Below, one piece after another: positions 9,513 through 18,438 of a stretch of 64,000 nt of DNA. This DNA comes from Acidimicrobiia bacterium (GTDB lineage Bacteria; Actinomycetota; Acidimicrobiia; Spongiisociales; Spongiisociaceae): assembly GCA_009841075.1 (NCBI GenBank), contig VXMP01000048.1, forward strand, positions 1-64,000, in the 5' to 3' direction. The notes beneath the pieces are model-generated. The model saw only the letters and a program-made list of their open reading frames with translations, ran no database searches and was not told where the DNA came from. The number at the start of each line of letters is the position of its first letter. Position 1 is the stretch's first letter. The position numbers were made by a program, and so were the translations under genes.

Positions 9513-12098
9513 ATGACTTTGACAGCAGAGCGGACCATTGATTTCGTACTGAACGGACGGCCGGTTTCGGTCCGTCCCGACCACCCCCATCTTCTGTCGG
9601 CCCTTCGTGAAGAACTGGACGTCACCTCGGTCAAAGACGGGTGCTCCCCCTCCGGCCAATGCGGCTGCTGCACGGTGTTGGTGAACGGTCGGGCGATGGT
9701 GGCCTGCGTTCTGGCCCTCGACAAGATCGAAGGTAAGGAGATTGCCACCCTGGAAGGGTTCGATCCGACCGAACGGGAGCGCCTGGCCTCGGCATTCGCG
9801 GTAACCGGTGCTCTGCAGTGCGGATTCTGCACCCCCGGGATTCTGGTTCGGGCCAAAGCCTTGCTGGATCAGAAGGGTTCCGGCCTGACCCGAAAGGTGA
9901 CCGCCGGACGGCTGGGTGCCCACCTGTGTCGCTGTACCGGCTACACCAAGATCTTCGACGCGGTGGACATGCTGGCCCAGGGCGAGATCCCTCCGGTGGA
10001 AACCTCGGGCGGAATCGGGAAAAACGGAATCAAGTACGAGGGCCTGGAGTTGGCTCTCGGCGACCGCCCCTATATAGACGACATTCGTATTGACGGAATG
10101 CTCCACGCCGCCCTCCGGCTCACCGACCACGCTCGGGCGGACGTGGTGAAGATTGATACCGACCGAGCCCTGGCCATGCCGGGGGTGGAGGCGGTCTTCA
10201 CCGCTGCCGACGTCCCGGGCGAGCTCAAGGTGGGTCTGATCCATAAGGACTGGCCGGTGCTGATCCCGGAGGGCGGGCGCACCTCCTACTACGGAGATGT
10301 CCTGGCGGTGGTAGTGGCGAAAGACCGGTTGACCGCCCGTGAGGCCGCCGAAGCGGTAGAGGTGGAATACCAGGTGCTTAAGCCCTTCACCGACCCGGCC
10401 GTGGCGGTGGCTTCGGACGAGGATGCGGTTTGGGGCTTGGACGGCAACGTCCTGTCGGTTTCCGAATACGCCCGGGGGGATTTCGAGGCCGCCTATCGGT
10501 CCTCGGCCCATCGTATCCACGAAACCTTTATTACCCAGCGGGTGGAACACGCCTTCCTGGAGCCGGAGTCGACGGTGGTGGTACCGGCCGGTCAGGGCAG
10601 GCTTATGGTCTACTCGGGTGGCCAGGGGGTGTGGGATGATCGCGACCAGATCGCCTCTGTGCTGGGGGTAGATCCCGACTCGATCACCGTCGAGTTGGTC
10701 TCCAACGGCGGTGCCTTCGGCGGCAAGGAGGACATGGCCAACCAGGCCCAGACCGCCTTGGCCGCCCATCTGCTGGGCCGACCGGTCAAGTGCACCCTCT
10801 CTCGGGAGGAGTCCTTCCGCATCCATTCCAAGCGGCACCCGATCCGGATCGAAATATGGGCGGGTTGTGACGACCAGGGGCAGATGACCGCCTTCAAGGC
10901 GCGCATGCTGGGCGACTCCGGCCCTTACGCCTCGGTGGGGATGAAGGTGCTGGAGCGGGCGGCCGGGCACGCCAGCGGTCCCTACGTGGTACCCAACATC
11001 GATGTCCGGGCGGTAGCGGCCCGAACCAACAATCCGGTCTGCGGTGCCTTCCGAGGTTTCGGTGCCAACCAGGCCCAGTTCGCCATGGAGGGGGTGATGG
11101 ACCGTCTGGCCCGATCGGTGGGGATATCCGGCTGGGAGATGCGGATGAGAAACGTCATCCGGCCGGGTTCGGTTTGGGGGCCGGGACAGGTGATGGACGA
11201 CGGTTGCCTGGGTGCACTGGAGTCTTTGAAGGCGGTCAAGCCCCACTATGACGCCGCCCGGGCAGACGGCAAGGCGGTCGGTTTGGGGTTAGGGCTCAAG
11301 AACAGCGGTCTGGGTAACGGATTCAAGGAGGTGGCCAGGGCGGTAGTCCGTTTCACCCGTGCCGGTACGGTCGAGGTTCGGCACTGCTGGACCGAAATGG
11401 GCCAGGGCATCCACACGGTGGCCCAACAGGTGGCAGCAGAGGAACTCAACCTGGATCCCAACCTGATCAGCGTGATGGTGGACACCAGTCGGGAGTTGGG
11501 TGCCGGTCAGACCACCGGCTCCCGTGGAACTTTGATGGGGGCCGGGGCGGTACGGTCGGCCTGTCAGGCCGCCGATGCGGGGGGACGTCTGCCGGAGGTG
11601 GACTACCACGGCGAATATCGGGTGGACTGGACCAATTCGCTCAAAGAAGGAGTCGAGAATCCGGTGATCCATTCGGCGTTCGGGTATGCGTCCCAGATGG
11701 TCATCATGGATCGGGACACCGGTCAGATCGAAAAGGTGGTGGCCGCCCATGATGTGGGACGGGCCATCAACCCGGTACTGTGCGAGGGCCAGATCGAAGG
11801 TTCGGTCCATATGGGTCTCGGTTACGCCCTGACCGAGGAGTTTCCCGCCGATGATGAGGGACGTCCCACCAACATGACCCTCCGCAGCCTGGGCATCATC
11901 CGGCCCAAGGACATGCCGGATGTGGAGGTCATCCTGGTGGAGGTGCCCCAGCCCAAAGCGCCCTACGGCATTAAAGGGGTCGGGGAGATCGGGCTGGTTC
12001 CCACCGCCGGTGCGGTGGCGGCAGCTCTTTATGACCGGGACGGGGAGTGGCGTAACCATCTCCCGATGAACCTCCATCATCCCAACTCGAAGACGTGA
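9513..12098 (+). CDS. fused [2Fe-2S]/molybdopterin xanthine dehydrogenase-type hydroxylase (SdXDH/XdhD-like)
   Basis: N-term 2Fe-2S motifs CSPSGQCGCCTVLVNG and CGFCTPG...HLCRCTGY; Moco domain NGGAFGGKED, GAFRGFGANQAQFAMEGVMD, GIKGVGEIGLVPTAGAVAAALYD in one polypeptide. Confidence 0.88.
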   Translation: MTLTAERTIDFVLNGRPVSVRPDHPHLLSALREELDVTSVKDGCSPSGQCGCCTVLVNGRAMVACVLALDKIEGKEIATLEGFDPTERERLASAFAVTGALQCGFCTPGILVRAKALLDQKGSGLTRKVTAGRLGAHLCRCTGYTKIFDAVDMLAQGEIPPVETSGGIGKNGIKYEGLELALGDRPYIDDIRIDGMLHAALRLTDHARADVVKIDTDRALAMPGVEAVFTAADVPGELKVGLIHKDWPVLIPEGGRTSYYGDVLAVVVAKDRLTAREAAEAVEVEYQVLKPFTDPAVAVASDEDAVWGLDGNVLSVSEYARGDFEAAYRSSAHRIHETFITQRVEHAFLEPESTVVVPAGQGRLMVYSGGQGVWDDRDQIASVLGVDPDSITVELVSNGGAFGGKEDMANQAQTALAAHLLGRPVKCTLSREESFRIHSKRHPIRIEIWAGCDDQGQMTAFKARMLGDSGPYASVGMKVLERAAGHASGPYVVPNIDVRAVAARTNNPVCGAFRGFGANQAQFAMEGVMDRLARSVGISGWEMRMRNVIRPGSVWGPGQVMDDGCLGALESLKAVKPHYDAARADGKAVGLGLGLKNSGLGNGFKEVARAVVRFTRAGTVEVRHCWTEMGQGIHTVAQQVAAEELNLDPNLISVMVDTSRELGAGQTTGSRGTLMGAGAVRSACQAADAGGRLPEVDYHGEYRVDWTNSLKEGVENPVIHSAFGYASQMVIMDRDTGQIEKVVAAHDVGRAINPVLCEGQIEGSVHMGLGYALTEEFPADDEGRPTNMTLRSLGIIRPKDMPDVEVILVEVPQPKAPYGIKGVGEIGLVPTAGAVAAALYDRDGEWRNHLPMNLHHPNSKT

Positions 12099-13114
12099 AC
12101 GTCACGCCTGGGATGGTGTGCAGCCACCACCATCTCTACTCCGCCCTGGCGAGGGGGATGCCTCCACCTCCTAAAACCCCTGGCAGTTTCCAAGAAATCC
12201 TGGAGCAGATCTGGTGGAGGCTGGATGCCTCATTGGATGCGGAGATGATCCGCTGGTCGGCCATGCTGGGCGCGCTGGAGGCCCTGGAGTCGGGTACTAC
12301 CGGGATTGTGGATCATCACGAGTCACCCAACGCCATCGAGGGCAGCCTGTCGGTGATCGAGGAAGCCTGTCGGGAAGTGGGGGTGCGGGTGCTGGCCTGT
12401 TACGGGGTGACCGACCGGCACGGGGCGGACGGTGCCCGAAGAGGTCTGGAGGAGAACCGCCGTTTTATAAGCGAAGGCGGGAACGGGCTGGTGGGGATCC
12501 ACGCCGCCTTCACCTGTAATCCGGAAACGTTGGAGGCGGCGGCGGGTTTGGCAGGTGAGCTGGGGGTGGGTGCCCATATACACGTGGCCGAAGGCCCGGC
12601 GGATCGGGACAGTGCCCGTCATCTGAAGGGGCTGACCGACGAGCGCTGGCTGCTGGCCCACTGCGTGCAGTTGGCCGATGACCACGGTTTGGCGGGAACC
12701 ATCCTGCACCAACCCCGCTCCAACCTGAACAACTCGGTGGGCTACGCCAACCCTGTCCGGTTCGCCAATCCGGTGGCTTTAGGAACCGACGGTATCGGTG
12801 CCAACATGATCGAGGCGTTCCGGTTGGCTTACGTCATGCAGCGCTCGGTGGACGTGACCGCTACCCCCGAAACGGCCTGGGGATGGCTGGAGAACGGCTG
12901 GAATCTGATTCCCGAATGCCGAAACGATCGGGTCACCTGGAGCTACGACCCGATGGACCCCTGGCATCTGGCCTTTACGCCCGGGGTTCGGCCTTTGAGA
13001 ATCGAGGTGGATGGAGAAGTAATATTCGAAAACGGTTCCCCCACCAGGGTTGACGCGACCGAGGTGCGCGCCAAGGCCCGGGAACAAGCCGCCCGACTGC
13101 ACGCCCGGCTGTGA
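12095..13114 (+). CDS. SsnA-like amidohydrolase, apparently lacking the N-terminal beta segment
   Basis: TPGMVCSHHHLYSALARGM, GIHAAFTC, IHVAEGPADRD, LGTDGIGANM; begins at the HxH metal motif; 4-bp overlap with XDH. Confidence 0.75.
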   Translation: MNVTPGMVCSHHHLYSALARGMPPPPKTPGSFQEILEQIWWRLDASLDAEMIRWSAMLGALEALESGTTGIVDHHESPNAIEGSLSVIEEACREVGVRVLACYGVTDRHGADGARRGLEENRRFISEGGNGLVGIHAAFTCNPETLEAAAGLAGELGVGAHIHVAEGPADRDSARHLKGLTDERWLLAHCVQLADDHGLAGTILHQPRSNLNNSVGYANPVRFANPVALGTDGIGANMIEAFRLAYVMQRSVDVTATPETAWGWLENGWNLIPECRNDRVTWSYDPMDPWHLAFTPGVRPLRIEVDGEVIFENGSPTRVDATEVRAKAREQAARLHARL

Positions 13115-13130
13115 AGGGAGGTTGACCAAG

Positions 13131-14942
13131 GTGACCGACCATCATGAGCCTCTGACCCCCTTCAGCCTGGCCGATCTGCTGGCCAGGATCAGCCACGAAT
13201 GGGACAGCCGCCATCGCATATACGACCTGCCGGTGGCCCGGTTCTTCAACGTTTCGAAAGGGCCGGACATCTCGATGGACTTCTTGGGTCGACCCGCCGC
13301 CACTCCGGTGGGTCCGGCCGCCGGACCGCACAGCCAGATGACGCAGAACATCGTCCTTTCCTGGCTGGCCGGATCCCGTCTGATCGAGTTGAAAACCGTC
13401 CAGATCCTCGACGAGCTGGAGATCGGTCGGCCCTGCATCGATATGGAAACCATCGGCTACAACATCGAATGGAGTCAGGAACTCAAAATCCCCCAATCGC
13501 TGGAGGAATACGTCAAGGCTTCGATGATCATCGAAATCCTGCGGCGCTGGGAGGAGATCACCCCTCTGATCGGAACCGACAGCGGACCCCATATCTTCGA
13601 CCTTTCGGTGGGTTACGACCTGGCCGGAATCTCCACCGACCAGGTGGCCTGGTTCATCGACTCGATGATGGACGCCCGCGAGGAGATCGACCGTCTTCGT
13701 CCCCAGATCGGGGGCCGGTTCGCCGAATATCGGGACTTCGATTTTCCCCATCGGATCGCCGACACGGTGACCCTCTCCACCTTTCACGGGTGTCCGCCCG
13801 ACGAGATCGAGTCGATAACCAAGCACCTGATCACCCGTCATGGGCTGGATGTGATCGTCAAGCTCAACCCCACCCTGTTGGGTTTTGAACGGGTCAAGGA
13901 GATCGTCACCGAAACCCTCGGCTTCGATACCACCGTGCTCCGTAGGGAGGACTTCGACAATGATCTCCAGTTCCCTCGGGGTTTGGAGCTGATCAACGAG
14001 CTCAACGACTTCGCCGCCCGCAACGGACGCCGGTTCGGAATCAAGCTCACCAACACGCTGGTGGTGGAGAACACCAAGGGCTTCATGCCCGACCAGACCA
14101 TGTATCTGTCGGGACCGCCCCTGCATGTGGTTTCTACTACTTTGCTCGGGGAGCTTCATAAGGCCCTACCCGGGATGCTGAGGATCGACGGTCAGGACGG
14201 CCCTATCCAGGTTTCGTTCTCTGCCGGTATCACCAAGGACAATCTGGCCGAGGCGGCCGGGTTGGGGCTGGCACCCATGACCATCTGTTCCGATCTGCTC
14301 AAGCCGGGCGGCTACGGCCGTCTCGCCCCGATGCTGAAGGGACTCTGGAAGGCCATGGAAGGGGTTGGTGCCGGGTCGTTATCGGAATGGCAGCGGCATA
14401 AAGGGGAGCTGTCCGGTGAAGCCGGAGCGGTAGAGGCCTATATTGCCACGCTGCACAACCCGGCCACCAACCGGCGTTATACCCTGGCGGGTAACTCCAA
14501 ACTACCTCGCTCCGTGGATCACGAGCTCCAGATGTGGGGATGCGTGGCGTGCAATTTCTGCGTGACGGTATGCCCGAACGACGCCTTCTTCCGGATACCC
14601 ACCCCCGACGAGCTGGACGCCACCGGCTTGCAGCAGTATCTGGTGTTGACCGAGCTGTGTAACGAATGCGGCAACTGCATGGTGTTCTGCCCCGAAATCG
14701 GCGACCCGGCGGTGGTTAAACCCCGACTGTTCATTGACGAAGACCGCTTCGCCGCCGAAACCGAGCAGGCCTTTCTTATCCATCAGGACCCGGACGGATA
14801 CTGGGTGCAGCCCAACGCCGCCGCCGCCGAGCACACAGCCGACCTGCTGCTGCTACTCAACGGTGAGGAAGGGTTCGTGCTCCCGCCCTCTTCCAAACAG
14901 TGGGGCGAGCAACGGGATCGGGCCGACCTCTACCAGGAGTAG
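13131..14942 (+). CDS. YgfK-like protein (putative selenate reductase family), short form with two C-terminal 4Fe-4S motifs
   Basis: GTG start at 13131 after a GGGAGG-type RBS; STFHGCPPDEIESITKHLITRHGLDVIVKLNPTLLG; CVACNFCVTVCPNDAFF ... CNECGNCMVFCPEIGDP. Confidence 0.8.
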   Translation: MTDHHEPLTPFSLADLLARISHEWDSRHRIYDLPVARFFNVSKGPDISMDFLGRPAATPVGPAAGPHSQMTQNIVLSWLAGSRLIELKTVQILDELEIGRPCIDMETIGYNIEWSQELKIPQSLEEYVKASMIIEILRRWEEITPLIGTDSGPHIFDLSVGYDLAGISTDQVAWFIDSMMDAREEIDRLRPQIGGRFAEYRDFDFPHRIADTVTLSTFHGCPPDEIESITKHLITRHGLDVIVKLNPTLLGFERVKEIVTETLGFDTTVLRREDFDNDLQFPRGLELINELNDFAARNGRRFGIKLTNTLVVENTKGFMPDQTMYLSGPPLHVVSTTLLGELHKALPGMLRIDGQDGPIQVSFSAGITKDNLAEAAGLGLAPMTICSDLLKPGGYGRLAPMLKGLWKAMEGVGAGSLSEWQRHKGELSGEAGAVEAYIATLHNPATNRRYTLAGNSKLPRSVDHELQMWGCVACNFCVTVCPNDAFFRIPTPDELDATGLQQYLVLTELCNECGNCMVFCPEIGDPAVVKPRLFIDEDRFAAETEQAFLIHQDPDGYWVQPNAAAAEHTADLLLLLNGEEGFVLPPSSKQWGEQRDRADLYQE

Positions 14943-14953
14943 GGAGGGTGCCG

Positions 14954-15418
14954 ATGCGCTTGACCTTGGCGGACGTCAGGCGGTTTGTTGATGCCGACTC
15001 GGGTTTGGCGGTGGTTTCGTTTGCCCGACCCGACGGCACGGTGCACTCTTCGCTGGTCAACGCCGGGGTGATGCCCCATCCGGTAACCGGTGTGGGATCG
15101 GTGGCATTGGTGATCCGAGACAACACGGTGAAGCTACGCCATTGGCGGGCTCGACCCGGTGCGGGTGCAACTCTGGTGTTCAAATCGGGATGGTCGTGGA
15201 TAGGTGTGGAAGGCCCCACCAGCGTGATCGGCCCGGAAGATCCCTATGAGGGTTTTGATCCCGGCCAGGTTCCCCGACTGCTGAGGGAGGTGTTCGTATC
15301 CGCCGGAGGCACCCACGATGATTGGGATGAATATGACCGGGTTATGGCCGAAGAAGGCCGCACCGCCGTTTTCGTAGAACCTCGCCGAATCACCGGATCC
15401 GGTACAGGAGTGTCGTAA
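14954..15418 (+). CDS. F420-dependent/PPOX-class flavin-fold protein
   Basis: MRLTLADVRRFVDADSGLAVVSFARPDGTVHSSLVNAG...; start ATG 14954. Confidence 0.65.
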   Translation: MRLTLADVRRFVDADSGLAVVSFARPDGTVHSSLVNAGVMPHPVTGVGSVALVIRDNTVKLRHWRARPGAGATLVFKSGWSWIGVEGPTSVIGPEDPYEGFDPGQVPRLLREVFVSAGGTHDDWDEYDRVMAEEGRTAVFVEPRRITGSGTGVS

Positions 15419-15543
15419 ACAACGTCCTCCGCACCCCGACCCTTCTCAGACCCTGCCACCGGGCAAATCAGGGAGGAGGTTGCAGTTGTCGTATCAGTAC
15501 GGTGGGGCTGGGCTTGGGTTGTCCCGCCTTAGGAAAAGCTGCT

Positions 15544-16176
15544 CTAAAGCCCTGGTGAAGTAGGTGGATCAAGGATCAGATCTCCGGTGCCGGTCTGATG
15601 GCAAAGGCGGCGTAACCGACCGTCATGGAGACCGTAGATCAAACCGTGAAGGGTTGGTCCCCCACCCGCCTGCCAAGCGGCTTGAAGGATGTCGGTGTCG
15701 GCCAGGTTGCGCACCTGCTCCACCACGTTCACCTCGCACAGCCGCCTGATCCTGGCTTCTTCCTCCAGGTCGGCCAACTCGTCTTGGTAGCGGCGGCTTA
15801 CCCGACGTATATGGTCAAGCCATAGCTGGATGGTGTCCTGACCAGGAGGATCGAAAGAAGCGATCACCCCGCCACAGCCGTAGTGTCCGCACACCACAAT
15901 ATGGGTGACCTCCAGCACCTCCACGGCATACTGCACCACCGACATACAGTTCGGATCGGATGTAACCACCTGGTTGGCGATGTTGCGATGGACAAACACC
16001 TCCCCCAGGGACAGATCCATCATCTGGTTGGGCGAAACCCGGCTGTCCGAGCACCCGATCCAAAGCATTTCGGGTTGCTGCCCTTCCGCCAAGGCCTGAA
16101 ATCCACCCGGATCCTTTTCAACCTGACCCGCCGCCCAGGCCCGGTTCCGGTCTAGAAAATGTTCGATATCAGCCAA
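15544..16176 (-). CDS. beta-carbonic anhydrase
   Basis: WIGCSDSRVSPNQM, VHRNIANQV, VVCGHYGCGGV Zn-ligand motifs. Confidence 0.95.
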   Translation of the reverse strand: MADIEHFLDRNRAWAAGQVEKDPGGFQALAEGQQPEMLWIGCSDSRVSPNQMMDLSLGEVFVHRNIANQVVTSDPNCMSVVQYAVEVLEVTHIVVCGHYGCGGVIASFDPPGQDTIQLWLDHIRRVSRRYQDELADLEEEARIRRLCEVNVVEQVRNLADTDILQAAWQAGGGPTLHGLIYGLHDGRLRRLCHQTGTGDLILDPPTSPGL

Positions 16177-16260
16177 GCCCCTCCCCGGTCATCGGCAAGA
16201 TGGTACCTGCGTTTCCTCCCCTCCCGACACTTCCTCCACCCCTTGATCCACTCCCTCCGG

Positions 16261-16330
16261 CAAATCCGCCAGAACGCGAAAATCGCTCAAAACGGGCTTC
16301 GCCCGTTGGTCCCGCCCCCACCTCCACCGG
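16261..16330 (-). repeat. partial third member of the intergenic repeat family (minus orientation)
   Basis: Minus strand GGTGGAGGTGGGGGCGGGACCAACGGGCGAAGCCCGTTTTGAGCGATTTTCGCGTTCTGGCGGATTTG matches the order G-rich tract / hairpin / CGATTTTCGCGTTCT of copy 2 (22817-22890). Confidence 0.55.
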
Positions 16331-16583
16331 TCGGGACGCGTTCCGCTAAGGGTTGTACGGTTTGCGTCCCGAAGAAATGACCCACAAGTCGGGCGACGTC
16401 TAAGACCCCCCCCCCACCGCTTAGTATATGATAGAATGACAATGTATAACGGTACTGAGACAGAACCCAGGAGGTTACCCGAGAATGAGAAAAACTCAAG
16501 TCAACATCACAAGTCCAAGAGATAACAGCAGCTAGAATGACCAATAAGCCGGACACTGGACGTCAAGCATATATTCGGATACT

Positions 16584-16865
16584 ATGATACTCAGCTATGG
16601 AGACAAGAGAACGGAGATGTTTAGTGCAGGGGTGATTGTCCCGGCATTCCAAGGTTTTGAGCAACAAGCATCCAAACGGCTCTCCATCCTAAACGCAGCC
16701 CCCTCGCTGAAAACTTTGCGGGGGTTGCCCAGTAACAGGCTTAAAGCAATGCGAGGGAAAAGAAAGGGGCAGTACTCTATCCGTATCAATAGGTAATGGC
16801 GAATATGCTTTACATGGTCCGGCACTACCGGACCTACAGACGTCGAAATCGTGGATTACCACTAG
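16584..16865 (+). pseudogene. higB: HigB-type RelE/ParE-fold toxin with one in-frame TAA (16794-16796)
   Basis: MILSYGDKRTEMFSAG...LKTLRGLPSNRLKAMRGKRKGQYSIRINR-[TAA]-WRICFTWSGTTGPTDVEIVDYH*: the same frame continues through the rest of a canonical HigB to 16865. Confidence 0.85.
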
Positions 16866-16880
16866 AAAGGAGTCCAAACC

Positions 16881-17186
16881 GTGTTCAAGCGGGCTATTCA
16901 TCCCGGAGTAATACTCAAAGAGGAACTGGAGGAGCTGGGTGTCTTACCCACCGAGTTGGCGCGTCAAATCCAAGTCCCTCCCAACCGCATCGGGCAGATC
17001 ATTGCGGGCAAACGATCCTTGACCGCCGACACCGCGCTGCGATTGGGACACTGGTTCGGAGTTGAGGCCCGGTTCTGGCTTAACCTCCAAACCCAATATG
17101 ACCTCACCATCGCCGAGCAGAACATCGGAACCGAGGTACAGGACCTGCCTTCCACAGCCGGTACCCGACACCTCCGCGCCGGCTAA
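16881..17186 (+). CDS. higA: HigA-family addiction-module antitoxin
   Basis: IHPGVILKEELEELGVLPTELARQIQVPPNRIGQIIAGKRSLTADTALRLGHWFGVEARFWLNLQTQYDL. Confidence 0.92.
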   Translation: MFKRAIHPGVILKEELEELGVLPTELARQIQVPPNRIGQIIAGKRSLTADTALRLGHWFGVEARFWLNLQTQYDLTIAEQNIGTEVQDLPSTAGTRHLRAG

Positions 17187-17559
17187 GAGAGCCAACCTGG
17201 GCCTTAAGTCGGGGTAGTGCGGGTTTTTAATTATCCGAATGTATATTTTCCCAGCTTGTGGTACCTACTCTTAGACCAATAGGGAACGGCAATACCCGGT
17301 AGTCGTTTGGGAAAAGGCCCCCTTGTTGTATCCATCACCAACCTGCCTAGATTATGAATTCTAAGCGGTACATGGAGGACTCAGCTTGCACCGATCTTCT
17401 GTGGAACGGACGAGGGGATGGGGTCGAGAAATTGTGCCCGGCCTGGTCGTTTCGTAACCTTCTTCAAGGTCTGAATTCGGGATGCCCTATCGAAGGAGTA
17501 GGCCAAATCCCTTAGGTTCCGCCGCATTTTCCCCAGCTTCGCCAGAGAGGTGGGTGGGG

Positions 17560-18417
17560 CTAGGTGGGGCGATCCAGCAGGGCTTTAATTTCTTTTGCTA
17601 CCAGATCGGGGCGTTCCATAGGGACCAGGTGGTTCTGATCCGGCATATAGGTGGTGGCGGCGTTTGGTATCGCCTCGGGTAGCTCGGCCAGGGCAGGTGC
17701 CAGATCCCCGGAGTGGCCGGTTATGACCAGACGGGTCGGAGCTTCCAGTTCGGATAGATGCGAGAAGGCACCGCATTCGGCACCGGTGGTAAAAACTTCC
17801 GCCTCGACCTCCCGTTTGCAGCGCAGCGTCAAGCCGCCCTCCGGTGCCTCCCGGAAACCATGGTCAAGGTAGGCTCGGAACACGTCAGGATGCCAGCGCT
17901 GGAAAAGCGGCTTGGCCAGATAGGTTTCGGTCAGCTCCTGGTGGGAGGAGAACCAGGTGCGGCGGCGGGCGGCACCCTGGGCAAGCCCCAGCCCCGGATT
18001 CCTGACAAAAGGTGGAGGGATGAGAACCGGCTCCACCAGCACCAGACCGGAAAAAGTACCCGGCCTGAGGGTCTCGGTCAACACCAGCACGGTTCCCCCC
18101 ATCGAATGGCCCACCCCCACCACCGTTTCCGGTAACCGTCCTCTCGACTCCTGATGGCGGATGATCTCAATCAGATCCTCGCCGAACGTCCACCAGGAGA
18201 CCGGCATCTCCAAGGGGGGTGCCAGACCGTGACCCCGCACATCCCAGGCCAGGGCGGAAGCGGCAACATCCTGCTCCCTCAAACTATCAACTACCGGTCG
18301 CCACATCTCCTTGCAGAATCCCGTGGCATGCGCCAAGAGCAGCAAAACGTCCGGGTCGCCCGGATGCCATTCCAACGCCTCGGAATCCATGTACGATCCC
18401 GACCTACCCGCCACCAT
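17560..18417 (-). CDS. alpha/beta hydrolase
   Basis: VVGVGHSMGGTVLVL nucleophile elbow; HATGFCKEMW; MPDQNHLVPMERPD. Confidence 0.85.
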   Translation of the reverse strand: MVAGRSGSYMDSEALEWHPGDPDVLLLLAHATGFCKEMWRPVVDSLREQDVAASALAWDVRGHGLAPPLEMPVSWWTFGEDLIEIIRHQESRGRLPETVVGVGHSMGGTVLVLTETLRPGTFSGLVLVEPVLIPPPFVRNPGLGLAQGAARRRTWFSSHQELTETYLAKPLFQRWHPDVFRAYLDHGFREAPEGGLTLRCKREVEAEVFTTGAECGAFSHLSELEAPTRLVITGHSGDLAPALAELPEAIPNAATTYMPDQNHLVPMERPDLVAKEIKALLDRPT

Positions 18418-18438
18418 AAACCCGGAGACTGCTTCCCT

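Noticed and set aside
9444-11246. 600-aa minus-strand ORF
   Set aside because: Antisense to the clearly conserved molybdenum hydroxylase; long antisense ORFs are expected in high-GC DNA, and its sequence lacks domain-like motifs.
17190-17560. Possible tRNA or small RNA in the long intergenic region after higA
   Set aside because: No T-loop (GGTTCRANYCC) or cloverleaf pairing recognised.
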